Shown: one piece after another, positions 47,111 to 54,950 of the stretch
Position numbering within the stretch: the first letter of the stretch is position 1
Layout: the number at the start of each line of letters is the position of its first letter
Assembly: GCA_905339215.1 (NCBI GenBank)
Contig: CAJPFN010000053.1
Coordinates: forward strand, 1-64,000
Reading direction: 5' to 3'
Origin: Rhizobiaceae bacterium
GTDB taxonomy: Bacteria > Pseudomonadota > Alphaproteobacteria > Rhizobiales > Rhizobiaceae
Length of the DNA stretch: 64,000 nt
The notes under the pieces: generated by a model
Databases searched by the model: none
The model's input: only the letters and a program-made list of their open reading frames with translations
What the model was told of the DNA's origin: nothing
Position numbers and translations under genes: made by a program

Positions 47111-48562
47111 TTGGAAGAACGGAACGAACAGCCGCCGGTTCGGGCTTTTGGCAATGTCACGGTCGATCCTTTGTCCGTGGCAGAGCCGGCGCATGACCTG
47201 GAGATCGAAGAGATTCTCGACTGCGATACAGGGGAGTATCTCGACGTCAGGACCTGGATCAGCAGCTGGCGATATGACCAGGTCGTCGAGCTGCGCAGCG
47301 CCATAAGGGAGAGACTCGATCGGTCGCCGTGGTTTCGATGCTCGCTGTGCAGCGTTTCGGTTTATCTGGCGTCAAACCATTACAAGCGCTTTTACTTCAA
47401 GCACCAGCGAGAGGACGGTTCCTGTCCGGCGCAGACGCGCAATCCCCTATCCCGGGATGAGATCCTCGCACGCAAATATCATGGGCAGCGGGAAAGCAAA
47501 CCGCATCGCGACATCAAAGCGCTGATTGCGCGCAGCCTGGCCGCTGATCCGCGATATGTGGATGTGCAGCAGGAACGGCAATGGCGATCGTCTCACGATC
47601 CTTCGTCCCGGCGGCAGCCGGACGTGCAGGCGACCGGGCCGATGGGACGGCTTGCGTTCGAGGTTCAGCTTTCTACGACGTTCCTTGATGTCGTGGTGGC
47701 GCGGCGCGCGTTCTACCGCGAGAACGGCGGACTATTGGTTTGGGTGATGGGCCGGTTTGATCCGGAATACCGGCGACTGACAACCGACGACCTGCTGTTC
47801 AACAACAATTCCAACATCCTTATCGTCGATGAGGAGACGGCGGCGCTTTCCGAGAGAACCGGACAATTCCAAGTGCATTGTCATTTCCGGCGACCGGTGC
47901 ATAAGGGCGACACGCTCGCTGACGAATGGGATAGCGCGCTCATTCCCTTCGACACGCTGACCTGTGAGCGTGACCGGCAGCGATGCTGGCACTACGACTA
48001 CGAAGGGGAAGCCGCGAAACTGCGCGCCTTGATCGAAAGCGAGCGCGCGGCGCAGGAAGCCGCGACAGCGGATGCGCTGCGCAGCGCTCTGTTCGCCTTT
48101 TGGATTGCCAGAGAACCGAACACGAGGCCGGATGCGGGCACGCTCGCGGCGTGGGCCGATCTGCGCCGCGCCTTCGCCGGGCACAACATCGAACTGCCGC
48201 AAGCGCCGGATGATGATAGCAGCCTAGTCGCGCTGCTGAACGGGATTGTGAGCGCCAAAGAAGGACGCCCCGTGGGATGGGGATTCCGGCATCTGGTCGA
48301 GGTCGGGCACCGGATCGCTGACGCCTACAAGCAGCATGTCGCCGCCTTCGGCCACGCGCTTCGTCATTTCGGGACCGCCGAGCTCGTGAACAGCCAGGAC
48401 CGTTCCGGCAAGTGGAAAGAGCGACGGCAGATTATGCGAGGATCACTTGAGCGCGGCGAAACCGACTATCTGCCCGATCGCGCCACCCTTGCCCTTGTCG
48501 GCTTCCTGATGCCGGGCGTTCAGGAAAAACTTGAAAAGCTGGCGCTCAAGGAGCCTGCCTGA
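47111..48562 (+). CDS. CoiA-like / DUF6035-type nuclease-family protein
   Basis: 483 aa protein. Near residue 75 is a zinc-type CSLCSVSVYLASN...H...C region, followed at about residues 175-200 by RQPDVQATGPMGRLAFEVQL, which fits the PD-(D/E)xK nuclease pattern of CoiA-like proteins (D...E-x-Q). The C-terminal half is helical and unrecognised. It starts at TTG 47111 with GAGG upstream; no suitable ATG exists. Such proteins are frequent in mobile and defence regions. It overlaps the convergent DUF6615-like gene by 17 bases. Confidence 0.65.
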   Translation: MEERNEQPPVRAFGNVTVDPLSVAEPAHDLEIEEILDCDTGEYLDVRTWISSWRYDQVVELRSAIRERLDRSPWFRCSLCSVSVYLASNHYKRFYFKHQREDGSCPAQTRNPLSRDEILARKYHGQRESKPHRDIKALIARSLAADPRYVDVQQERQWRSSHDPSSRRQPDVQATGPMGRLAFEVQLSTTFLDVVVARRAFYRENGGLLVWVMGRFDPEYRRLTTDDLLFNNNSNILIVDEETAALSERTGQFQVHCHFRRPVHKGDTLADEWDSALIPFDTLTCERDRQRCWHYDYEGEAAKLRALIESERAAQEAATADALRSALFAFWIAREPNTRPDAGTLAAWADLRRAFAGHNIELPQAPDDDSSLVALLNGIVSAKEGRPVGWGFRHLVEVGHRIADAYKQHVAAFGHALRHFGTAELVNSQDRSGKWKERRQIMRGSLERGETDYLPDRATLALVGFLMPGVQEKLEKLALKEPA

Positions 48563-49505
48563 GACCGCCGGCCAGCCCGGCATCCGGGTCGCGCGGACTT
48601 GCCGATACGAAAGTCACGCGCCAGCGCCGCAGGCCCGGCTCCGCCGGGCCGCCCTCCTGCGCTTTCTCGATGGCGGACAGGACTTCCTCCGGTATATCTT
48701 CCGCGACGGCCGGCACGCCGGGCAGATCGGCAGCCGCCGTCGTCCCCGCCTCCGCGAGCATTTCCCGGCTGCCCGCGATCCTGTCGCGGATGACAGCGGG
48801 CGTCGGCGGAACGGGCACCCCGATGACCGGCCGTCCGCCTTCCCGTCCGATCGCCACCGGAAACAGGAAGCCGCCCGGCGCGAAGGCCTGCGGGCCGGTC
48901 GCCAACAGCGTGGGCGGGCAGAACAGGTCGCTGAGCGGAAACAGCAGCGGGGCGATCGTTTTCAGGTTCTTGTTGCGCGTGCGCAGCGTTCGTGTCGTTG
49001 CGCCGGTCACGAGCCGTTCGATCAGATAGCCATCGGCAAGGCTCGCACCCGCTACGGCCGCACAGCCCGCCGCCGCCGCCGCGGCGCATGTGCTTTCCGG
49101 ATGATAGAGAATGTACAGGGGATAGGTCGCCGCCTCCGCCCGTGCCGTGTCGCACAGGGCAACGGCCTGAAGTTTCGGCCCGCTGCCGGCGGTATGCAAC
49201 AACTCCCTGTAGCCGTGCCGTGTCCAGGCTTTCCCCGTGCCATAGCATTGCTTGGCCTGAAGCAGGATGCGGAAGAATGTGCCGTCGTCGGGATTGACGA
49301 AATTCCACTCCATGTCCGCGCCGGTGACCGGCTCGTCCGGAAACTCGACGATGATCCGCCGCCCGCCGGCGGTGATGAGGCTCCCCATCAGCAGGTCCGT
49401 GACCGTCTCTTCGCGAAAGCGCCGGCGCAGCGGGCGCGAACGCTCAAGGAAGCTGGCGACGAACGGCGGGAACTGGTGCGCCAGATGGCAGAGCATCGCT
49501 GTCAC
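48546..49505 (-). CDS. DUF6615-like protein, possible nuclease fold
   Basis: 319 aa protein with FREETVTDLLMGSL near the N-terminus, then VTGADMEWNF and FRILLQAKQ. That arrangement of acidic residues and Q-x-K recalls a restriction-endonuclease-like core, but I infer it only from pattern. The remainder includes an Ala-rich segment and a proline-containing tail. Start GTG at 49505 overlaps the AbiEii stop (GTGA); an internal ATG at 49496 is an alternative. Probably co-transcribed with the abiE pair. Confidence 0.6.
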   Translation of the reverse strand: MTAMLCHLAHQFPPFVASFLERSRPLRRRFREETVTDLLMGSLITAGGRRIIVEFPDEPVTGADMEWNFVNPDDGTFFRILLQAKQCYGTGKAWTRHGYRELLHTAGSGPKLQAVALCDTARAEAATYPLYILYHPESTCAAAAAAGCAAVAGASLADGYLIERLVTGATTRTLRTRNKNLKTIAPLLFPLSDLFCPPTLLATGPQAFAPGGFLFPVAIGREGGRPVIGVPVPPTPAVIRDRIAGSREMLAEAGTTAAADLPGVPAVAEDIPEEVLSAIEKAQEGGPAEPGLRRWRVTFVSASPRDPDAGLAGGLRQAP

Positions 49506-50440
49506 CCCTCCAGCGGCGCGCCGCCGCGCGCGAGCGCCGCGGCCAGCTGATCGACAAGGCGCGCCCGCGCGGCGGCGGAAAGCTTATCGAGGTTGAGCTG
49601 CTTCCACCGGACGGCGGGAAGGTCTGCGGCCTCCGGCAGGCCGATAAGCCCCCAGTCCGGCGCGCCGCGCTTGAAGCCGAGAAGGAACTGCCGGTGCGCC
49701 TCCGGCATGCCGCCGGTGATCGTGGCGATGAGTGCCTCGCGCGCCTCCTCCAGTGCCGCGCGCGGCACCGGGTCGGCGGTCATCCCCTCGAAGCCCTGCG
49801 CAAACTCCTGCGCGATGTCCCGGCGGCGCGGCGCCAGCACTTCGGACAGCGGGCGGTCGTGGCTGACGAGATAGACGAGGAAGGCGCGGCGCAGGTCCTC
49901 GCCGATCCCCTCGTTCGCCAGCAGGTCGCGGATATCGAACAGGTCGCGGGGATGCTGCCGGTCAAGGGCGGCCATGATTTTGCCGGCATAGAGGTCAGCA
50001 AAGGATACGACCTGCATTTCGGCGTAGCCGAAGGCATCTTCCACCGCCGGGGAGACGGCACGCGTTTCCGGCGCGAAGACGCAGCCGCGCAGGACCGGGG
50101 TCACCTCGCTCTTGATCTGCGCGTCGCCGCGCTGGACGGTCAGTTTCGTGACGATCTGCTCGCGGGCGTTCACGACCTCCATGACGCGCGCGCCGCGCAG
50201 CCCTGCGCGGAGCGCCGCCGCCATGCGCTTCATCGCCGCGTCGATGGCGGCGAGCGATTCCGGCCGTCCGGCCACGGGCAGATAGGTCAGGTCGATATCG
50301 ACCGACAGGCGCGGCATGTCACGCACGAAGAGATTGATGGCCGTGCCGCCCTTGAGCGCGAAGTCCCTTTCCCCTGCGACGAACGGCATGGCAGCGATCA
50401 GGAGCGCGACCTGGCGCTGATAGCGTTCAGACAGGGGCAT
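49502..50440 (-). CDS. AbiEii-family nucleotidyltransferase toxin
   Basis: 312 aa toxin of a type IV toxin-antitoxin/abortive infection system. The nucleotidyltransferase core is ALKGGTAINLFVRDMPRLSVDIDLTYL: the GG loop and the DxD metal motif. The later block ADLYAGKIMAALDRQHPRDLFDI is also typical of the AbiEii/AbiGii family. It overlaps the AbiEi antitoxin gene by 14 bases. Homologues transfer nucleotides to targets such as tRNA and stop growth during phage infection. Confidence 0.88.
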   Translation of the reverse strand: MPLSERYQRQVALLIAAMPFVAGERDFALKGGTAINLFVRDMPRLSVDIDLTYLPVAGRPESLAAIDAAMKRMAAALRAGLRGARVMEVVNAREQIVTKLTVQRGDAQIKSEVTPVLRGCVFAPETRAVSPAVEDAFGYAEMQVVSFADLYAGKIMAALDRQHPRDLFDIRDLLANEGIGEDLRRAFLVYLVSHDRPLSEVLAPRRRDIAQEFAQGFEGMTADPVPRAALEEAREALIATITGGMPEAHRQFLLGFKRGAPDWGLIGLPEAADLPAVRWKQLNLDKLSAAARARLVDQLAAALARGGAPLEG

Positions 50441-51224
50441 CGAGGTCGTCCGGCACGGTTATCAGCAGATCGGGGTCAAGCCGCCCGCCTTTCACAAGCG
50501 ACCGCTTGCCGGTGCCAAGATCGACCGCGTTGCGGTCGATCTGCTTCACCCAGGCATGCGGGTGACGGGCGGCAAACCAGAAGAACAGCCGCTTCACCTT
50601 CACGCTGCGGCAATCGGCCAGCAGCAATTGGAGCCGCCGGGGGCTGAGCGCGCTGAGCCCTTCCATCAGCATGTCGGCCTGATGGAAGCTCTCCCGCCCC
50701 GGCAGCTCGTCGAGCATTTCCAGCAGCGCGCGTTCCGGCGTCGAAACCGTCAGCGTCCATTCGGCAGCGGCCTGCACCTGCCGCAGGGTGCCGTCCTGAA
50801 GGTCCGGCTTTTCCGGGAGGGCGCGGAACAGGGTCTGCGCCTTGTGAAAGCGGAAGGTCTGCGGCAGCGGCAGCTTGGCAAGCCAGCCGGGCGGCGGCGC
50901 CGCGCCGTAGAGATGGATGACGGAGGGGCCGGACGCCGCGAGATAATGGCTGTAGCCTTGCAGGTCGAGCGCGGTGCGCCCGCCGACGGCAAGGCCCGCG
51001 CCGAGAAGCGTCTGGAGCGAAACGACGGCCTTCTCCCATGTGAGGTCGCCGCGCGGGCGCTTATAGGTGCCGCGCGCGGGCTGGGTCAGCCACCCGGCGG
51101 CGACGTACTGGCTGCGCAGGCTGGTCGAATAGCCGTGGCGTTCCATCCACGCGGCATCGACCAGCAGCCCCTCCGGGAGGGTCCGTTCCAGCAGGTTTAG
51201 CTTTCCGGCGTTTTGCCCAGTCAT
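50427..51224 (-). CDS. AbiEi-family antitoxin (type IV)
   Basis: 265 aa protein. The N-terminal winged helix region (LRSQYVAAGWLTQPARGTYK) is the DNA-binding antitoxin domain and the rest matches the AbiEi C-terminal fold (VGGRTALDLQGYSHYL, STPERALLEMLDELP). AbiEi antitoxins repress their own operon by binding repeats near the start. Here no Shine-Dalgarno precedes the ATG and a repeat copy directly abuts the start codon, fitting tight autorepression. Confidence 0.87.
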   Translation of the reverse strand: MTGQNAGKLNLLERTLPEGLLVDAAWMERHGYSTSLRSQYVAAGWLTQPARGTYKRPRGDLTWEKAVVSLQTLLGAGLAVGGRTALDLQGYSHYLAASGPSVIHLYGAAPPPGWLAKLPLPQTFRFHKAQTLFRALPEKPDLQDGTLRQVQAAAEWTLTVSTPERALLEMLDELPGRESFHQADMLMEGLSALSPRRLQLLLADCRSVKVKRLFFWFAARHPHAWVKQIDRNAVDLGTGKRSLVKGGRLDPDLLITVPDDLDAPV

Positions 51225-51225
51225 A

Positions 51226-51320
51226 CTTAGTAAAATAGCATACTTTCAAACCGACGCCAAGGTTTGAGAAGGGCCGGATTTGCCAAGCAAGACTTTGTAA
51301 AATCGGAAGTCTTTAAACCG
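51226..51320 (-). promoter_or_regulatory. Duplicated 28-bp operator-like repeat upstream of abiEi
   Basis: Two direct copies, 51226-51253 and 51293-51320, match at 20 of 28 bases (core CTTxGTAAAAT, end AAACCG), 67 bp apart start to start. The distal copy contains the dyad AAGACTT-N11-AAGTCTT (51289-51313). Known AbiEi antitoxins bind paired repeats in their promoter, so this is the likely autoregulatory site. Confidence 0.55.
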
Positions 51321-51525
51321 CCCCGCCCGGCTTGCCGTCCAGATGGGCGGCACCCACAGCCTGATAGAGCGCCCACAGCGCCTCCGCCGCCTGATCCACC
51401 AACGCCTTCCATTCGGGGTGCGCCTGCACCTGCGCATGTTCGCCCAGTTCCGCCGCCACGGCGCGGCTGAGAAACGACGCCATATGCAGCACTTCGTGCC
51501 GCCCGTAATCATCCATTTCCGCCAT
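51313..51525 (-). CDS. Small conserved-looking hypothetical protein (70 aa)
   Basis: 70 aa acidic, helical protein starting MAEMDDYGRHEVLHMASFLS. The ATG at 51525 is preceded by AAGGGG six bases upstream. I recall similar short 'DYGRHEVLHMA' proteins from alphaproteobacterial accessory DNA, but no function is known to me. It lies just upstream of the abiE pair, and its 3' end reaches into the distal operator-like repeat. Confidence 0.55.
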   Translation of the reverse strand: MAEMDDYGRHEVLHMASFLSRAVAAELGEHAQVQAHPEWKALVDQAAEALWALYQAVGAAHLDGKPGGAV

Positions 51526-51771
51526 GGCCAACCCCTTCGCTTTCCTGAAACTTCCCTGATTTCCATCCTATCGCGCAGCGGGTGCGCCTGCACCCCTGGC
51601 CCTTGCCGAAAGCGGGTGGGTCCGGGAAGGTACGGGTTCGAGGCGGGCCGGGTTGCCGGACGGCACGGGGCACACTGCCCTGCCGCCGGACGCGGCCCTG
51701 CCGGCCGGCAGAAAACGTGCCGCGGGAGGGCGGGCGGCGCCCGCCGTGGCCCGCATAGAGGTGAACAGTCT

Positions 51772-52695
51772 TCAGGAGCTTGACGCTCTTTCGCGATCTT
51801 CCCGTGAGGTGGCGGGCTCTTCGCGTAACGCCCTGAGCTCGCGGGCGATCAGCGCCTGCACCTCTTCACGGCGCATGCCTCTGTCGGTTTCAAGCAGGCG
51901 GATACCGGCGCTGGCCAGGGCCTGCTTCTTTACTTCATTCCGGAGCAGGCTTTGCCGTTCGCGTTCCGGCGACGACCTGTCGATGTGACCGCCCCCCTGA
52001 TGTTCGATGGCCAGTCTCGGCAGGCCGGCGTTGTCACAGATCACCAGATCGATACGCTTCGCATTGAAAGCGCTGTATGTTTGCCGGCACCTGTCACAGC
52101 GATTGATCCAGTCCGGCAGAAACAGTCGCGGCACGCGCTCGCAGTCAGGGCATGCTGTCTCCATCAATTCGCCAAGCGATACCTGGCCGTGCAGTGACCA
52201 TCGTCGGTTTCCGCTTCCACTAGGAAACACATCGAACAAGGCGTCACGTGCACCGTAGAATATTTTCACCTCTTCCTTGTTGAATATGGCTTGCGCCTTG
52301 ATATTGGACGCCCCTTGCACGAGCGCAAGTTGCCCTTCGTAATGGGCCGCGTCGCGGGCATCATCCTCACCGTCATCGTCTTCAGTGGGAGTTCCAGCTC
52401 CGATTCCGTCGGCATAAGCGATCCCCGGACCTCGTGATCTCCACCGGTCCCGCCGCCTGCGCACGGCCCGCACCCAGAAAACCCGCGCGACGATCGCCGC
52501 CGCGGTCACGACGGCAAGGCTTTCAAGATAGGTATGTTCCTTGGCGAACCTGATGGCGAAATAAGACCCGAAGAGCAGCGTAATGACGACCGCGGTCTTG
52601 ATGATCTCTTTCTTTAATCTTCTTATTCTGTAATGCATTGCGGAATATATCATAACAGGCGGAGTAAATTCGCGTGAATGCAGATATGCAATCAT
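51772..52695 (-). CDS. Membrane-anchored DUF2726-like protein with zinc ribbon
   Basis: 307 aa. A hydrophobic segment near residues 33-52 (ITLLFGSYFAI) and a second near 60-73 anchor the protein, followed by a basic and an acidic linker. Then come a zinc ribbon (CPDCERV...CDRCRQTY) and a DUF2726-type core (RIDLVICDNAGLPRLAIEHQ, LASAGIRLLET). The D...E-H-Q arrangement fits a PD-(D/E)xK variant nuclease. Start ATG at 52695 has AGGAG 12 bases upstream; internal ATGs at 52653 or 52638 are possible. Function unknown. Confidence 0.65.
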   Translation of the reverse strand: MIAYLHSREFTPPVMIYSAMHYRIRRLKKEIIKTAVVITLLFGSYFAIRFAKEHTYLESLAVVTAAAIVARVFWVRAVRRRRDRWRSRGPGIAYADGIGAGTPTEDDDGEDDARDAAHYEGQLALVQGASNIKAQAIFNKEEVKIFYGARDALFDVFPSGSGNRRWSLHGQVSLGELMETACPDCERVPRLFLPDWINRCDRCRQTYSAFNAKRIDLVICDNAGLPRLAIEHQGGGHIDRSSPERERQSLLRNEVKKQALASAGIRLLETDRGMRREEVQALIARELRALREEPATSREDRERASSS

Positions 52696-52956
52696 ATGGA
52701 AACTCTGCTCCTGTGAATCCGCTCTGCGCCAGGGATCGTCACCCGGCCGGGCGGAGACGCCGCGCGGCTCCGTCGCCCCGGCGATAGAGCCCGGCCCGGC
52801 ACCGCCGGGAGCGCGAAGATTCCGCTGGGAAAAGCGCGACCAGCGCGGTATTTATCTGGGCTGAATCAAACAGGAGATACGACCGCCGCACAGAACAATG
52901 CGCACCTCTTGAGGGCCTTGACGGCGTCGCCGAAAACAACAGTCGGGGGAAACGGC

Positions 52957-53280
52957 GTGACCGGAAGCAAATGGCCGCGGGGCGCGGAGTGGCGGAAGTG
53001 GGACCTGCACGTCCACAGCCCGGCATCGCACGGGTTCACCGGCGACTATAACCAATTCATTATCCAGCTGGGCAATGCCGATTGCGACGTGATCGGCATC
53101 AACGACTATTTCTCGGTCGCGGGCTATCGTGAAGTGGTCCGCCGGCTGGCCGATCCTGCCGGCGACACGGAAGGCAACGCGGCCTACCGCGACGCGCTCG
53201 AAAAGCTGCGCAGCAAGATCCTGCTGCCGGTTGTCGAATGCCGCATGACCAATGTGCTGATGAACAAGCAGGGCAAGGGC
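52957..53280 (+). pseudogene. Truncated PHP-domain (TrlF-like) ATPase gene, 5' fragment
   Basis: About 105 codons from the GTG at 52957 (GGGGG upstream) encode EWRKWDLHVHSPASHG, the HxH metal motif of PHP phosphoesterase domains as found at the start of large PHP-AAA proteins, then CDVIGINDYFSVAGYREVV and LLPVVECRMTNVLMNKQGKG. Beyond about 53280 the frame is antisense to parB and loses family character. The bulk of the protein (usually many hundred residues) is missing, so this is a broken gene. Confidence 0.65.
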
Positions 53281-53712
53281 GGCCAGCCGCTTCGCAACGA
53301 CGGTGTCGGCAACGCCGAACCGCCGGGCAATGGCGGCCACGTCCAGGCCCCTATCCACGAGGTCCCGAAAGGCCTCGAACTGGTCGGCCGGATGCATCGC
53401 AACCCGCACGACGTTCTCGGCGAGGGACAGCTCGCCCCCGTCGGTATCGGCCGCGACAAGCTCGCAGCGCACCGGGGCATCGCCCGGCAGGCGATCTTGC
53501 GCCGCGAGAAGCTGCAACGCTTTCAGCCGGCGCTGTCCGGCGACGACGGCGTATTTGCCGTCTTTGGCCTTGCGGACGATCAGGGCCTGCAACAGGCCGT
53601 GCGCTTCGATCGAAGCGGCCAGCTCGCCGATACCTTCGCCGGCGCCGGTTTTGCGGACATTGCCGGTCCAGACGGACAGCTCGTTGAGAGGAACAGATAG
53701 TGTCTCGGTCAT
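53275..53712 (-). pseudogene. Truncated ParB-like gene, N-terminal domain only
   Basis: From the ATG at 53712 (AAAGGAG upstream) about 145 residues form a ParB/sulfiredoxin-type domain: LSVWTGNVRKTGAGEGIGEL, VVAGQRRLKALQLL, LAENVVRVAMHPADQFEAF, then a HTH start IARRFGVADTVVAKRLA. The frame then runs antisense into the PHP gene and is no longer ParB-like. Full-length relatives in integrative and plasmid elements are several hundred residues long. Fragment of a mobile-element partition gene. Confidence 0.7.
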
Positions 53713-54026
53713 GACTTTCTCCTTTGTTGTCGGTTGGCTCAAGACGCCAGGGAGAAAGGACGGGCGGACAAGACGGACGGTCACCGCGGCACGCGGCTAC
53801 GGCCAACACGGCCGGCGCAGCCGGATGGTGCGGGCGGGCCGTTGACCGGGCGGCGCGCCCGGCCGCAATGGCGTCATGGATTGAGCCAACGACAAGGAAG
53901 GGTTGATGTGAACTGAGAGCGCGCGTCCTGCAGCAGCGAAGCAGCCGTCTGTCCCATTCTGCTGGGCTAAAGCGGCTCGGCTCTTGTGCAAATGCTTATG
54001 GCGAATAGTTGATGAGGCAGGCTCGG
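53713..54026. other. Gap without recognised gene
   Basis: No gene or clear structure beyond GC-rich inverted patches between the parB fragment start and the end of the PLD-like gene. It probably holds the parB promoter and the terminator of the restriction operon. Confidence 0.4.
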
Positions 54027-54950
54027 CTAAAGACGGGTTACTCGGCCATTGGCACACACCGTGATGATGGGCGCAACGAGGTCGTAGTCCGTAGCCGTTC
54101 TTGCAAACGAGGCAAGCCGCTGCTGCGAAAGGTCATAGCTCATCAGATGCATATCCGTCGTTTGGTGAGCTCCGTCGGCAGAAAATCCGGCATCGATACC
54201 GATCCCCCCTTTGTCAGTGAGAAGGTAGCGTGCGTGGAATTCAGCGCCGCCGGCTTTCTCACGCCAGCAATAGATGGCGACGGACATGCCTGCAGGAATG
54301 ATACCTGCAAACAGCCTTGCCGCTTCTCGTTCCAGATCGTTGTTGTCTGGCTTGTCACGATGGTAGCGATAGTGAATTTCACAGGTTGCGGTTGCGTTCA
54401 TGGCTAGCACGCGGGCAAGGCACTCGCGCAGTGTACTCTTGTACGCGGCGTTGTAGGGGTCGAAGAAAGGATCGACAAAAAGAATGCGGGAGCCGTGCCA
54501 AAGCAGCTGCTGAAGCGCAGTGGCAATGGAGGACGCATCGCGCGCGACGGCACTATCCTGCGGCGCTGTCATCAACGGCAGTAGTTCATTGAGCTCATCT
54601 GCCAGCAATACGGCGGCGCTGCCTGCGGAATTCTGAGCCGCTATGATAGCGCGAAAAGGGAGGCGGGCGTGCTCCGTCAAGGCGTTTTGCAGCCAGTCTC
54701 CGGCCACGGGATCATAGGGCCTCTGAGATCGAACCACCTTGTTTTTCTTCGCCTGATTGAGAGCTTCCTCGATGCGCTTCTTCTCTATCGGCGTTAGGCC
54801 CTCTGCAGCCTGATAAACCTCGCGGAACCAGTGCTTCGGAAACTGTGAAATCAGCCGGCCACGATCGAAGCCGAACTTTTCAATGACGTACCGGAATCTC
54901 TCCCAGCTTGATCCTATGGCCTGCGGCTCCACCGCGTATTCGTGGAGCAT
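54027..54950 (-). CDS. Phospholipase D-like protein, partner of AAA ATPase
   Basis: 307 aa protein of unknown function. The N-terminal half (about residues 1-140) is helical and unrecognised. The C-terminal half resembles a phospholipase D-like domain: SRILFVDPFFDP (residues about 154-165) and FHARYLLTDKGG (238-249), where H-x-R-x4-D replaces the classic H-x-K-x4-D. Only one such motif is seen, so it would need to dimerise or be catalytically weak. Its ATG overlaps the ATPase stop by one base (TGATG), implying a coupled pair. Last gene of the restriction operon; likely an effector, by inference. Confidence 0.6.
   Translation of the reverse strand: MLHEYAVEPQAIGSSWERFRYVIEKFGFDRGRLISQFPKHWFREVYQAAEGLTPIEKKRIEEALNQAKKNKVVRSQRPYDPVAGDWLQNALTEHARLPFRAIIAAQNSAGSAAVLLADELNELLPLMTAPQDSAVARDASSIATALQQLLWHGSRILFVDPFFDPYNAAYKSTLRECLARVLAMNATATCEIHYRYHRDKPDNNDLEREAARLFAGIIPAGMSVAIYCWREKAGGAEFHARYLLTDKGGIGIDAGFSADGAHQTTDMHLMSYDLSQQRLASFARTATDYDLVAPIITVCANGRVTRL

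Noticed and set aside
51226-51320. CRISPR-like repeat pair
   Set aside because: Only two degenerate copies with no third unit and no cas genes; better explained as a toxin-antitoxin operator.
52852-53274. C-terminal continuation of the ParB frame as a novel domain
   Set aside because: This part is exactly antisense to the conserved PHP sequence DLHVHSPASHG and neighbours, so it is a by-product of the junction rather than a new domain.
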